Of a DNA stretch of 64,000 nucleotides, positions 1 to 9,083 are shown in pieces. The stretch's first letter is position 1, and every line of letters starts with the position of its first letter. The translations under genes were made by a program, and so were the position numbers. Source of the stretch: Paracoccus versutus. Its GTDB lineage: Bacteria > Pseudomonadota > Alphaproteobacteria > Rhodobacterales > Rhodobacteraceae. The stretch lies in assembly GCF_000763885.1 (NCBI RefSeq), contig NZ_JRKO01000013.1, positions 39,171 through 103,170 on the forward strand. The letters are read 5' to 3'. Below the pieces are notes generated by a model. The model did not search any database and had not been told where the DNA came from. It was given only the letters and a program-made list of their open reading frames with translations.

Positions 1-1237
1 GCTCCATGAACAGGGTGGTCTGCTGGCCCAGGCCCGGCGTCCGGTTGGCGCCGGACTTCGATTCGCGGAAGGCATGGGTGTAGCTGCCGGTCAGCGTGGC
101 CCGCTCGCCCAGCCTGTAGCTATACCCGATCGAGGCATGCCAGCGCGGCGTCGCCGGGGCCATGATGTTCAGCAGCACCTCGTCGCCCTGGTCGATGAAG
201 CTCGAGGCATGGCTGATGCCGCCGCGAAGCGTCAGCCTGTCGTTCACCCTTTGGGCGGCGGCGACGCGGACGACGTCCATGTCCTTCCAGCCGAAACCGG
301 GGCCGCCGGCGCTGCCAAGGGGCGCGGCCAGCATCGCCCCGCTATTGGCCAGCGAGGGGACCGAGCCATAGAAGATGCGCTGATATTCGGCGGTCAGCGT
401 CAGGCCGGGGCGGTCGGCCGGGCGGAAGGCGACGCCCAGCGTCGCCATCGCCGGGATGTCGAATTCGCCGCCATCGGCGAAAAGGCCCGCATAATCCTCG
501 AAGGGCTGCATGTCGATGCGGCTGCGCCAGGACGCGCCCAGGGTCCATTGGCTGTCCACCTGGTAAAGCACGCCCAGCGACACCCCCAGGCCGGTCGACC
601 AATCGTCGCCGCCATGGGTCACGGCGCCGGGCGCGGCGGACATGCCGGCAAAGGCCCCCAGCCCCGTTGCGCTGAACCGCTGCACCGCAAGCACCGGCCC
701 CAGGCCTACCGAGAGCCGCGGGGTCAGCTTGCGGGAATAGTTCAGGCTGATGAAGGCCTGCTCCAGATTGATCCCCAGCGGATCGGTGGACGCAGACGGG
801 TCAAGGGCGGCAAAGGGGTTGGTGCCGTATTCCACGTTCATGCCGCCATTGCCGAACATGAAGACGGCGACCGAGCTCTGCTCGTCCAGCTTGTAGTTGA
901 ACCCGCCGCAGGGGATCCAGAAAAGGCTGTTGCCGCTGGTCTGGCTGCCGGGCGCCAGCGGCCCGCCGGGGGCGATGCTGAAGCCGCGCTCGGGCCCAAA
1001 GCCGGTCAGGCAAATCCCCGCCTGGGTCGGCAACGCGGTGCCCGTGGCGGGGTTCTGGGCCAGGCCCAGAATGCCGGTGGGTATCGCGACCCCCGCCCCG
1101 GCCATCCCCTTCGAGGTGCCGCCATAGCCATTGGCGAAATAGCCGTTCGTGGCCTCGGCCGCAGTGGCGCCAAGGATTGCCGTCAGCATCGCGCCTCCGG
1201 CCAGTGCCGCAAGGCGGCCTGGTTCTGTTCCGTTCAT
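1..1237 (-). CDS. OmpP1/FadL-family outer membrane transporter (C-terminus beyond window)
   Basis: Reading leftwards from an ATG at 1237 behind a GGAGG-like site, the frame is open to the window edge (about 412 codons), so the C-terminus is missing. It opens with a hydrophobic export signal, then the N-terminal stretch ATNGYFANGYGGTSKGMAGA typical of the FadL hatch region. Repeated amphipathic beta-strand segments follow, such as TLGASWRSRIDM and HASIGYSYRLGERATLTGSY. FadL-family porins move hydrophobic compounds (fatty acids, aromatic hydrocarbons) across the outer membrane. It is divergent from the DUF3100/M20/dehydrogenase cluster and may deliver that cluster's substrate, which is inference. 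The substrate cannot be read from the sequence. Confidence 0.85.
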   Translation of the reverse strand, partial: MNGTEPGRLAALAGGAMLTAILGATAAEATNGYFANGYGGTSKGMAGAGVAIPTGILGLAQNPATGTALPTQAGICLTGFGPERGFSIAPGGPLAPGSQTSGNSLFWIPCGGFNYKLDEQSSVAVFMFGNGGMNVEYGTNPFAALDPSASTDPLGINLEQAFISLNYSRKLTPRLSVGLGPVLAVQRFSATGLGAFAGMSAAPGAVTHGGDDWSTGLGVSLGVLYQVDSQWTLGASWRSRIDMQPFEDYAGLFADGGEFDIPAMATLGVAFRPADRPGLTLTAEYQRIFYGSVPSLANSGAMLAAPLGSAGGPGFGWKDMDVVRVAAAQRVNDRLTLRGGISHASSFIDQGDEVLLNIMAPATPRWHASIGYSYRLGERATLTGSYTHAFRESKSGANRTPGLGQQTTLFME

Positions 1238-1317
1238 TCGTTCCTCCCTGATCCGGGGCCTCCCCGCCCCGCTTGCCCCTGCGGCCCCCGCTCTCCCTTC
1301 GGGAACGACAGAAGATG

Positions 1318-1331
1318 CATACATTCGTATG
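1318..1331. promoter_or_regulatory. Inverted repeat, candidate operator in the 1238-1546 divergent gap
   Basis: CATAC-ATTC-GTATG is a perfect 5-4-5 inverted repeat in an unusually AT-rich spot of the gap between the FadL-type porin gene and the DUF3100 gene. It resembles a small regulator operator. The cognate regulator is unknown; the LysR at 4054 is one candidate. Confidence 0.35.
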
Positions 1332-1546
1332 TAAAGATATTGCCATGCGTCAAGCGAATGTCGCGAAGGACGCGCACCAAGGCCGCGCAGGGCGCAAGAC
1401 GGCAAGGCCCGCCGGCGCTGGCCCGTCCCGGCCGGGGGGCTTTCGTTGCTGTCCGGGCAACGCGATGTTCCAGTTCCCGGACTGGTCGATCCCGCACCAA
1501 GATTTCATAGTCCGTCGAAAAACCGCCACAACAGAGAGGAAATCCC

Positions 1547-2362
1547 ATGCGGGACACCCCTGCCTTCAGCCCCGGAACCTGGGCGCTGCACGCGACCGTG
1601 CTTGTCATCGTCTGCATCGCCGAGGCGATCGGCGTGCTGAGGCTGCCCATCGGCATCGCCGCCATCATCCTGCTGCCGATGCTTTATGCCTTCGCCATGG
1701 GCATCGTGCTGAACCCGAACATCACGCGCGCGACCGGACGGCTGCTGACCCCCGGCGTGCAGAAGTTCGCGGGCGGCATGATCACCATCGCCATCACCCC
1801 CTTCGTCGCCAAGTTCGGCACGACGGTCGGCCCCCAGATCCAGGCCATCATCGACGCCGGCCCCGCCCTGGTCCTGCAAGAGATCGGCAACCTCGGCACC
1901 ATCGTCATCGCCTTCCCGGTCGCCGTCTTCCTGCTGCGGATGGGGCGCGAGACCATCGGCGCGGTCTATTCCATCGACCGCGAGCCGAACCTCGCCCTGA
2001 TCGCCGAGAAATACGGCCTCGACAGCCCCGAGGGCGCGGGCGTCATGGGCGTCTATGCCACCGGCACGCTGATCGGCACCTTCGTCTTTGCCATCATGCC
2101 GCCCCTGATCCATGCGCTTGGCGTCTTCGACGTCCGGGCGCTGGCCATGTCCTGCGGCGTCGGCTCGGGGTCCATGCTGGCGGCCTGCACCGGCGCGCTG
2201 GTCAATGTCATCCCCGAGCAGAAGGATCTGATCCTGGGCCTGGCGGGCGCCTCGAACGTGCTGACCTATGCCACCGGGCTTTATGTCGGCATGTTCGTCG
2301 CCCTGCCCTTGACCGAATGGCTGTTCCGCAAGGCCCGGCCCGAGCTTTACAACCAGGGATGA
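1547..2362 (+). CDS. DUF3100-family integral membrane protein
   Basis: A 271-residue, very hydrophobic protein with about seven predicted membrane segments, starting at an ATG 7 nt after AGAGAGGAA. Features include VLRLPIGIAAIILLPMLYAF near residues 30-50 and a glycine/serine-rich stretch, AMSCGVGSGSMLAAC, near residue 205. The sequence matches my memory of the DUF3100 family, whose biochemical function is unknown. It lies 4 nt upstream of a second membrane protein, and an M20 amidohydrolase overlaps that one. A two-part permease importing the amidohydrolase substrate is the simplest reading (inference). The DUF3100 assignment is moderately confident. Confidence 0.7.
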   Translation: MRDTPAFSPGTWALHATVLVIVCIAEAIGVLRLPIGIAAIILLPMLYAFAMGIVLNPNITRATGRLLTPGVQKFAGGMITIAITPFVAKFGTTVGPQIQAIIDAGPALVLQEIGNLGTIVIAFPVAVFLLRMGRETIGAVYSIDREPNLALIAEKYGLDSPEGAGVMGVYATGTLIGTFVFAIMPPLIHALGVFDVRALAMSCGVGSGSMLAACTGALVNVIPEQKDLILGLAGASNVLTYATGLYVGMFVALPLTEWLFRKARPELYNQG

Positions 2363-2366
2363 GATC

Positions 2367-2864
2367 ATGAGCAAGACCGCTGAAAACCTGCCCCTGGGCA
2401 ACGAGGAACTGGACGAGCGCCGGATTCGCATCGGCGAAACCGCGATCCTGCTGCTGATCGCCTGCGTCATCGGCACGATTGCGAACTATGTCTCGACCGG
2501 CACCGGCGCGTTCGAGGCGCTGCCGGGGATGGCCTTCCTGTATCTCTGCTCGGTCGTCGGGCTGATGCTGGCCCGCTTCGTGCCCTTCTACCTGCCGGCC
2601 GTCGCCTGGGTGTCGCTGATCGCCATCGTCGCCACGATCCCCGGCGTTCCCGGTTCGGACTGGGTGGTGCGGCAGGCCGACAAGATCAACTTCCTGTCGC
2701 TGGCCACGCCCGCCCTGGCCTATGGCGGGCTGGCGCTGTCGGCCAAGGAATTCGCCATCGCCAGAAGCTCGGGCTGGAAGATCGTCATCGTCGCCATTTG
2801 CGTCATGCTGGGCACCTATATGGGCTCGGTGGTGATCGCCGACCTGACGCTGAGGCTCTTCTGA
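2367..2864 (+). CDS. Small integral membrane protein, probable partner of the DUF3100 protein
   Basis: A 165-residue protein with a polar N-terminus of about 25 residues and four to five membrane spans, including ETAILLLIACVIGTIANYV and SGWKIVIVAICVMLGTYMG. It begins 4 nt after the DUF3100 gene, and its TGA overlaps the ATG of the M20 gene (ATGA), so all three should be co-translated. I recognise no named domain. It is most likely the second subunit of a transporter, by position only. Confidence 0.75.
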   Translation: MSKTAENLPLGNEELDERRIRIGETAILLLIACVIGTIANYVSTGTGAFEALPGMAFLYLCSVVGLMLARFVPFYLPAVAWVSLIAIVATIPGVPGSDWVVRQADKINFLSLATPALAYGGLALSAKEFAIARSSGWKIVIVAICVMLGTYMGSVVIADLTLRLF

Positions 2865-4018
2865 TGCGCGATCTGCCGGCAGAGGTGGTGGCCGATGCGG
2901 TCGCATGGCGCAGGCAGCTGCATCGCAACCCCGAGCTGGGGTTCCAGGAGCATGAGACCGCCGGTTTCATCGCGGCGAAGCTGGCGGAATTCGGCTATGA
3001 GGTCCGGCGCGGCATCGGCCGGACCGGGGTGGTCGGCAGCTTGGCGAAAGGCAGCGGCAATCGCGCCATCGGCATCCGCGCCGACATCGACGCCCTGCCG
3101 ATCGCCGAGGCCAGCGGCGTCGAATGGGCCTCGGGCAATCCCGGCCGGGCGCATGCCTGCGGCCATGACGGCCATACGGCGGTGGCGCTGGCCGCCGCCC
3201 GCCTGCTGGCCGGCATGCCGTTCGAGGGCACGCTCCGCTTCATCTTCCAGCCGGCCGAGGAGAACGAGGGCGGCGGGCGGGCCATGGTCGAGGACGGGCT
3301 GTTCAGCGACTGCCCGGTCGATGCGGTCTATGCGCTGCACAACTGGCCCGGCCTGCCGCTCGGCACGCTGGTCGCGCGCGACCGCGAGATGATGGCGGCC
3401 TTCGGCACCTTCGAGATCCGCCTTCTGGGCCAGGGCGCGCATGGCGCCATGCCGCATGAGGGGGCGGATACGCTGCTGGCCGCCGCGCATCTGGTGGTGG
3501 CGCTGCAATCCGTCGCGGCGCGCAACGTCAGCCCGCTGGACAGCGCGGTCGTGTCGGTGACGCAGATCCATGGCGGCGACGCCTGGAACGTGCTGCCCGA
3601 GACGGCCGTCATCCGCGGCACCACCCGCTGGTTCGATCCGGCCGTCGGCGACCTGATCGAGGCGCGGCTGCGCAAGCTGGCCGCATCGGTGGCCGAGGGT
3701 TTCGGCTGCACGGCCGGGATCGACTATGAAAGGCGCTATCCCTCGACCCTCAACACGCCCGAGAACGCCGCCCTGGTGCGGAAGGTCGCGGCGGCGGGCG
3801 GGCTTTCGGTCGTCGATGCCCCGCCCAGCATGGCGGCCGAGGATTTCGCCTTCATGCTGAACCAGGTGCCGGGCTGCTATTTCTGGATGGGGTCCGCCCG
3901 CGAGACCGGCGACAATCCGGGCCTGCATTCGCCGCGCTTCGATTTCAACGATGCGCTGATCCCGCCTGCCGTCGGCTTCTGGCTGGACCTGGCGCTGGCA
4001 GAGCTGCGCGCGCCTTGA
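2864..4018 (+). CDS. M20 family metallo-amidohydrolase (hippurate / IAA-amino acid hydrolase type)
   Basis: Starting at the ATG overlapping the upstream stop gives a 384-residue protein, the usual length for the family. Metal-binding motifs are intact: the ACGHDGHT block near residue 100, PAEENEGGGRAMVEDGLF with the catalytic acidic pair near residue 130, and the C-terminal HSPRFDFND. These enzymes cleave N-acyl or N-aroyl amino acids or related amides in the cytoplasm. Co-translation with two membrane proteins suggests uptake and hydrolysis of one amide substrate, with the downstream dehydrogenases oxidising a product (inference). The exact amide is unknown. Confidence 0.9.
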   Translation: MRDLPAEVVADAVAWRRQLHRNPELGFQEHETAGFIAAKLAEFGYEVRRGIGRTGVVGSLAKGSGNRAIGIRADIDALPIAEASGVEWASGNPGRAHACGHDGHTAVALAAARLLAGMPFEGTLRFIFQPAEENEGGGRAMVEDGLFSDCPVDAVYALHNWPGLPLGTLVARDREMMAAFGTFEIRLLGQGAHGAMPHEGADTLLAAAHLVVALQSVAARNVSPLDSAVVSVTQIHGGDAWNVLPETAVIRGTTRWFDPAVGDLIEARLRKLAASVAEGFGCTAGIDYERRYPSTLNTPENAALVRKVAAAGGLSVVDAPPSMAAEDFAFMLNQVPGCYFWMGSARETGDNPGLHSPRFDFNDALIPPAVGFWLDLALAELRAP

Positions 4019-4053
4019 CTCGCGAGACGGACGGTCATCATCGTGAGGCGATG

Positions 4054-4986
4054 ATGACCCTCGACCGCCGCGACATCCGCATCTATCTGGCCGTGCATCG
4101 CTATGGCTCGATCCGCGCCGCCAGCGACCAGCTTGGGCTGGCGCCCTCGGTCGTGTCGCGCCAGATCGCCGACCTCGAGGCGCAGCTGGGCGTTACGCTG
4201 TTCGAGCGCAGCTCGAAAGGCGTGCGCCTGACCGATGCCGGGAACCTGGTGCTGGAACATGCCCGCCATGTCGTCGAGGAGGCGGGCTTCCTTCAGGAAC
4301 AGCTGGCCGACCTGCGCGGCATCCAGCAGCGCAACATCCGCATCCATTGCGGCGAGGGATTCCTGGCGGATTTCATCCGAAACGGCCTGGCCGGATTCGT
4401 GTCGCACAGCCCGCATGTGCGCTATGAGCTGCTGATCGGCTCGACGGACACGGTGGTCGCGGCGCTGGCCAATGGCGAAAGCGACATCGGCATCGCCTAC
4501 AACCCGCCGGTGACGGGATCGGTGCGCAGCATCGTTTCGGCCAGCCACCCGCTTTGCGTGGTGATGCCGCCCGGCCATGCCCTGGCCGGCCTGCCGCAGG
4601 TCCGGCTGGCCGATTGCCTGGCCTTTCCCCTGGCGCTGCTGCCCAGGGGGCACGGCACCACCGACCTGCTGGCGCGGGTCGCCTCGGACAGCGGGCTTGC
4701 GCTGGCGCCGCAGCTGATGACCACCTCGATCGACGCGCTGCGCCGCTTCGTGACCGCGGGGCTGGGGCTTGCCTTCCTGCCCCGCGCCTCGGTCGCCATG
4801 GACCTGGCCGAGGGCGCGGCGGTGGTGCGCGAACTGGCCGACCTGGCGCTTCTGGGGGCGACGGCGCATCTGATGGTGCGGGCGCGGCGGCGGCTGCCGG
4901 CCTCGGTCGCGCAACTGGCCGGACATCTGGAACGCAGCATGGCCAGCTTTGCCGATGTTGCGCAGGGGGCAACACCTCGTTCGTGA
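4054..4986 (+). CDS. LysR-family transcriptional regulator
   Basis: A 310-residue LysR protein with an N-terminal winged helix (YGSIRAASDQLGLAPSVVSR, then LEAQLGVTLFERSSKGVRLT) and a periplasmic-binding-like effector domain from about residue 90. Two adjacent ATGs occur at 4051 and 4054. I chose 4054 because GTGAGG at 4043-4048 is then correctly spaced. A TTG at 4015 is open but less likely. The gene is co-oriented with and 35 nt after the amidohydrolase gene, so it probably controls this cluster. Confidence 0.88.
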   Translation: MTLDRRDIRIYLAVHRYGSIRAASDQLGLAPSVVSRQIADLEAQLGVTLFERSSKGVRLTDAGNLVLEHARHVVEEAGFLQEQLADLRGIQQRNIRIHCGEGFLADFIRNGLAGFVSHSPHVRYELLIGSTDTVVAALANGESDIGIAYNPPVTGSVRSIVSASHPLCVVMPPGHALAGLPQVRLADCLAFPLALLPRGHGTTDLLARVASDSGLALAPQLMTTSIDALRRFVTAGLGLAFLPRASVAMDLAEGAAVVRELADLALLGATAHLMVRARRRLPASVAQLAGHLERSMASFADVAQGATPRS

Positions 4987-5049
4987 TCCGACCGCTAGCG
5001 CCGGCACCCCGGTTGCGGGAATTGTCGGGCATCAACAGGAGAGGATCAC

Positions 5050-5913
5050 ATGACAGAAACATCCACCGTCGGCGTCGTGGGCCTGGGCGCGATGGGCCTT
5101 GGCATGGCGGCCTCGGCCGTCCGGGCCGGTTTCCGCACCCTGGGGTTCGACCTGTCCCCCGAGCGGTCCGAACAGGCCCGCGCCGCGGGCGTGGAGCCGG
5201 CGGGCGATCTGGCCCAGGTCTTTGCGGCCGATCACGTCGTCTTTTCCCTGCCCACGGCGCGCGATGTCGAAGGGGTCATCGACCAGGTCTCGGGGGTGCT
5301 CCAGGGCCGGCCGCGGATCGTCGTCATCGACACCTCGACCTCGGAACCCGCGGTGTCGCGGGCGCTGGCGGCACGACTGGCCGCCATGGGGCACGGCTTC
5401 CTGGACGCCCCGGTCTCGGGCGGGCCGGCGAGGGCGGCCAAGGGGGCGCTGACCATGATGATCGGCGGTTCCGCCGCCGACCTGGCCGATGCCCGGCCCG
5501 TCATCGACGCATTGTCGGCCAAGGCGATCCATGTCGGCGACAGCGGCGCGGGCAATGTGGCCAAGCTGGTCAACAACCTGCTTTGCGCCGCCCATATGCT
5601 GACCACGGCCGAGGGGCTGCGCCTGGCCGAGGCGGCGGGCATCCCCGCGCAATCGGTGCTGGAGGTGCTGAACGCCGCGTCCGGCAGGTCCATGCTCAGC
5701 GAGGTGCATTTCCCCAACTGGGTGATGAACGGCGCCTTCGACAGCGGCTTCACCATGGCGCTGATGCAAAAGGACGTGCGGCTGGCGCGGCAGCTGGCCG
5801 AAGAATGCGGCGCCCGGCTGCCGCTGACCGAAAAGGCCGCGCAGCTTTGGGCCGATGCGCCCTACCAGGGCAGCGACGATTTTACCCGCATGGGCGATTT
5901 CCGGGCGAAATGA
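5050..5913 (+). CDS. NAD(P)-dependent beta-hydroxyacid dehydrogenase (3-hydroxyisobutyrate dehydrogenase family)
   Basis: A 287-residue protein with an N-terminal Rossmann signature (VGVVGLGAMGLGMA, residues 7-20), the family substrate-binding motif DAPVSGGPARA near residue 120, and GNVAKLVNN carrying the catalytic lysine (Lys172). The C-terminal helical domain contains a typical QKDVRLARQLAEE segment. The family oxidises 3-hydroxy acids such as 3-hydroxyisobutyrate, tartronate semialdehyde or glyoxylate derivatives. An AGGAGAG site lies 8 nt before the ATG. The gene sits 10 nt before an aldehyde dehydrogenase, suggesting sequential oxidation of one intermediate. The true substrate is not determinable here. 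Confidence 0.9.
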   Translation: MTETSTVGVVGLGAMGLGMAASAVRAGFRTLGFDLSPERSEQARAAGVEPAGDLAQVFAADHVVFSLPTARDVEGVIDQVSGVLQGRPRIVVIDTSTSEPAVSRALAARLAAMGHGFLDAPVSGGPARAAKGALTMMIGGSAADLADARPVIDALSAKAIHVGDSGAGNVAKLVNNLLCAAHMLTTAEGLRLAEAAGIPAQSVLEVLNAASGRSMLSEVHFPNWVMNGAFDSGFTMALMQKDVRLARQLAEECGARLPLTEKAAQLWADAPYQGSDDFTRMGDFRAK

Positions 5914-5923
5914 GGTAAGGGAC

Positions 5924-7468
5924 ATGAACGTGACGACAATCGACGCCGCCGAACAGGCCGACCGGATCCTGGCGCTCTATCGCGAGATCTTTCCGGGCGC
6001 CGACATCGGCAGCCTGGTCGGCGGAAAGATCCTGCCCGGCTCGGGCGCGCAGCTGGAGCTGACCGACCCGGCCTCGGGCCAGGTCTTCGCGCGCTATGCC
6101 GATGCCGGCGCGGCCGAGATCGACGCCGCCATGTCGGCGGCGGCCCAGGCGCAGCGCGAATGGATGGCGATGCCCGCCGCCGCGCGCGGCCGGATCATGT
6201 GGGCCATCGCCGACCGGATCCGCGCCCACGCCCCGCTGATCGCCGAGATCGAAAGCCGCTCGGCCGGGCGCCCGATCCGCGACATCCGCGGCGAGGCGCT
6301 GCGCGTGGCCGAGATGTTCGAATATTACGCCGGCTGGTGCGACAAGCTTTACGGCGACGTGATCCCGGTGCCCTCCAGCCACCTGAACTATACCCGGCAC
6401 GAGCCGATCGGCGTGGTCATGCAGATCACCCCCTGGAACGCACCGCTGTTCACCGGCGGCTGGCAGATCGCGCCCGCCATCTGCGCCGGCAACGGCGTGG
6501 TGATCAAGCCCTCGGAACTGACGCCGCTGTCCACGCTGATCCTGGGCCGGATGTGCGAGTTGGGCGGCGCGCCGCGCGGGCTGGTCAACGTCATCGCCGG
6601 GGCCGGGCCGACGGCGGGACAGGCCGGCGTCACCCATCCCCGGACGGGGCTGGTGGTCTTTGTCGGCTCGGCGCAGGCGGGCTCGGCCATCGCCGCGGCG
6701 GCGGCGCGGAACACCGTGCCCTGCGTGCTGGAACTGGGCGGCAAGTCGGCCAATATCGTCTTTCCCGATGCCGACCTGCCGCGCGCGGTCATCGGCGCCC
6801 AGGCGGCGATCTTTGCCGGCGCAGGGCAAAGCTGTGTCGCGGGCTCGCGCCTGCTGGTGCATCGCAGCATCAAGGACCGTTTCGTCGCGGCCTATGCCGA
6901 GGCGGCGGAACGGATCGCCTTGGGCCATCCCCTCGACGAGGCGACGCATGTCGGCCCGATCAACAACCGCCGGCAGTGGCAGAAGATCGCCGAGATGGTC
7001 GGCGCCGGCGTGGCCGAGGGCGCCCGCCTCGCCGCCGGCGGCGGCCGGCCGGCATCGCTCGAGGCAACCGGCGGCTTCTACTTCGCCCCGACGATCCTCG
7101 ACGACGTGTCCCCGCAGATGAGCGTGGCGCGCGAGGAAATCTTCGGCCCCGTCGTCTCGGTCCTGGGTTTCGAGACCGAGGAAGAGGCCGTCGCCCTGGC
7201 CAACGACAACCCCTATGGCCTGGCGGGCGCGGTCTGGACCGCGGACGTGGGCCGGGCGCATCGCATGGCGGCGGCTGTCCGCGCCGGCACCTTCTGGGTG
7301 AACGGCTACAAGACGATCAACGTCTGCTCGCCCTTTGGCGGGTTCGGGCGCTCGGGCTATGGCCGCTCGTCGGGGCAAGAGGCGCTGCTGGCCTATACCC
7401 AGACGAAAAGCATCTGGGTCGAGACCGCGGCCGAACCGCCGGTAAGCTTCGGCTACGCGCCCGGCTGA
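5924..7468 (+). CDS. NAD(P)-dependent aldehyde dehydrogenase
   Basis: The ATG at 5924, behind GAGGTAAGGG, gives 514 residues, normal for the ALDH superfamily. Active-site residues are present: ELGGKS with Glu270, and GQSCVAGSR with the nucleophile Cys304. The ITPWNAPL segment and the closing EEIFGPVVSVLGF are also typical. It oxidises an aldehyde to an acid in the cytosol. It is in an operon with the beta-hydroxyacid dehydrogenase 10 nt upstream. Both probably act on a product of the amidohydrolase, but the substrate remains open. Confidence 0.92.
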   Translation: MNVTTIDAAEQADRILALYREIFPGADIGSLVGGKILPGSGAQLELTDPASGQVFARYADAGAAEIDAAMSAAAQAQREWMAMPAAARGRIMWAIADRIRAHAPLIAEIESRSAGRPIRDIRGEALRVAEMFEYYAGWCDKLYGDVIPVPSSHLNYTRHEPIGVVMQITPWNAPLFTGGWQIAPAICAGNGVVIKPSELTPLSTLILGRMCELGGAPRGLVNVIAGAGPTAGQAGVTHPRTGLVVFVGSAQAGSAIAAAAARNTVPCVLELGGKSANIVFPDADLPRAVIGAQAAIFAGAGQSCVAGSRLLVHRSIKDRFVAAYAEAAERIALGHPLDEATHVGPINNRRQWQKIAEMVGAGVAEGARLAAGGGRPASLEATGGFYFAPTILDDVSPQMSVAREEIFGPVVSVLGFETEEEAVALANDNPYGLAGAVWTADVGRAHRMAAAVRAGTFWVNGYKTINVCSPFGGFGRSGYGRSSGQEALLAYTQTKSIWVETAAEPPVSFGYAPG

Positions 7469-7492
7469 TCGCGGGAAGCGGTCCGTGACCGG

Positions 7493-7520
7493 GGGATCGG
7501 TCGCAACCCGCACCGATCCC
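7493..7520 (+). terminator. Hairpin after the aldehyde dehydrogenase gene
   Basis: GGGATCGGT and ACCGATCCC form a perfect 9-bp stem around a 10-nt loop, 24 nt after the stop codon. No U-tract follows, so termination is plausible but not certain. Confidence 0.5.
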
Positions 7521-7633
7521 ACGCGCATCCCGCAGTGGTCGCCCGACCCATGCGGCGCGGTTTGACCGCGCCCATTCCCCGCGACTATGCTGCGTTCCGG
7601 CCCGCCCCTGGGCATTTTCCTGCGGGAGTCTGC

Positions 7634-8527
7634 ATGATCCGTTCGCTGGGCATCGATCACGCGCTCGTTTGCGTGAACGACATCGTCGCGGTGCGCGACA
7701 GCTACCTGCGGCTTGGCTTTCTCAGCCGCGGCTTCAGCCAGCATCCCTGGGGCACCAGCACGACGGTGCTGATCTTCAGGGACCAGCTTTTCGAGATCGT
7801 CGGCATCGGCGACCCCGCGCTGCTGGATGGCCATGAGGCCGGCGGCTTTCGCTTCGGCCGCCATGTCGAGGCCCATCTGGCGCAACGCGAGGGCGTCTGC
7901 CTGACCGCGCTCAACTCCGCCGATGCCGCCGCCGACGCGGAGGCGCTGGGGCGGCGGGGCGTGACCGTCACCGGCACCATCGACTTCGGCCGCGCCGTCA
8001 CCCGCTCGGACGGAACCCCGGACCGGACGCGGACGCAGCTGAAGATCCTGGCAAACGACCGGCATCCGCGGCTTTCGCTGTTCGCATGCCAGCAGTTCCG
8101 CCGCGATCTCATCGAATATCCCGAATGGATGGATCACCCGAACGGCGTCACCGGAATTGCCGGGCTGACGGTGGTCGCCGATCCCGAAGACACCGCCGCG
8201 GTCGTCGACTGGTTCGAGCGCATCCATGCCGCAAAGGCGGAAAGGCTGGACCCCCGGACCTTGCGGATCGCCACCGCCAGGGGCGGCTGGACCGTGACCG
8301 ACCGCGCCGGGTTCATCGCGCGGCACGGCACCATCCCGAACATGCTGGCCGATGCGACCCTGCCAAGCGTCGCGGCCATCGACCTGGTGACCGCCCGGCC
8401 TGCCGATGTTGCAGAGAAGGCGGCAGCGGCCGGCCTGGAGGCGCATTGGATCGACGACGCGCTGGTGCTGCCGCAGGCCGACCGGCTCGGCGGCGTCGTC
8501 CTGAGGTTCGGCCGCTTCGGGACGTGA
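7634..8527 (+). CDS. VOC-superfamily protein (glyoxalase-like domain)
   Basis: Starting at ATG 7634 behind GGGAG gives 297 residues. The N-terminal motif IDHALVCVNDIVAVRDSYLRLGF is characteristic of glyoxalase/bleomycin-resistance (VOC) folds, and a second repeat begins near residue 170 (GVTGIAGLTVVADPEDTAAVVDWF). The arrangement resembles the glyoxalase-like family annotated as PF13468, often of unknown substrate. It sits after a hairpin, so it may be transcribed separately from the dehydrogenases. Confidence 0.8.
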   Translation: MIRSLGIDHALVCVNDIVAVRDSYLRLGFLSRGFSQHPWGTSTTVLIFRDQLFEIVGIGDPALLDGHEAGGFRFGRHVEAHLAQREGVCLTALNSADAAADAEALGRRGVTVTGTIDFGRAVTRSDGTPDRTRTQLKILANDRHPRLSLFACQQFRRDLIEYPEWMDHPNGVTGIAGLTVVADPEDTAAVVDWFERIHAAKAERLDPRTLRIATARGGWTVTDRAGFIARHGTIPNMLADATLPSVAAIDLVTARPADVAEKAAAAGLEAHWIDDALVLPQADRLGGVVLRFGRFGT

Positions 8528-8558
8528 CGGCCGGCTGCGGAAGCCGCTGGCGGGAACC

Positions 8559-8794
8559 CTATCGGCAGGCCGGCGGGCGGGCCAGCGCCGCCGCTCCGGT
8601 CAATGCGGCAAGGCGCAGGAAGGACAGCGCGGCAAGCCCCCCGCCAGGCCCATGGGCAGCAAGACCGCGCGGAAATCGGCCAGCGCCGCCCCGGCGCCGC
8701 GACCGCCCGACAGCTGCGACAACCGGATCACCCCGACCGAACAGGCGACTGTCAGGACCATCGCGACCCGCTGGGTCATCGCCGGAAATGTCAT
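8559..8794 (-). pseudogene. Relic of the C-terminus of a DHA2-type MFS transporter
   Basis: Two minus-strand frames together read LADFRAVLLPMGLAGGL and then LAALSFLRLAALTGAA. This resembles the last helix and tail of EmrB/QacA-type drug exporters (DFR...F...GL..L....FLRL...AGA). A frameshift near 8620 separates the parts and no upstream helices are present. It is one of four gene fragments between 8528 and 9712. Confidence 0.45.
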
Positions 8795-8814
8795 CGCGGA
8801 CGGACGGTCGTCCC

Positions 8815-9011
8815 GCCCGATCTTTCATCATCGCCCTTGATCCCGGATCATCGGCGGCACGGACGCCCTGCCCCATATCGAGCGCCTAGCCGCAGCCATC
8901 GAGGCGCAGCCGCACGCCCGCATCCCCGGATCAAGGCGCATCGCCCTGCGCCAGGCCGCCGCCGCCAAAGGCATCGACCTGCCCGAGGCGCTGCTGTCCC
9001 GGATCGAATGA
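8815..9011 (+). pseudogene. Relic of the C-terminus of an LDH2/malate dehydrogenase-family oxidoreductase
   Basis: SFIIALDPG near 8822-8850 and, after a frameshift, the final 45 residues ending at TGA 9011 (ARIPGSRRIALRQAAAAKG, DLPEALLSRIE) match the end of Ldh2-family NAD(P)-dependent oxidoreductases. The rest of the roughly 340-residue enzyme is absent. Confidence 0.55.
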
Positions 9012-9083
9012 CGGCCCCGCGCAAGGCTCCGCCAAGGGGCCATGCGATCATCAGCACGTTGCGACGGCCGGGCCGGGGGCGCT

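Noticed and set aside
5882..8446. 854-codon minus-strand frame across the aldehyde dehydrogenase and VOC genes
   Set aside because: It spans two unrelated plus-strand genes and an intergenic hairpin, and has low-complexity composition. A codon-bias artefact.
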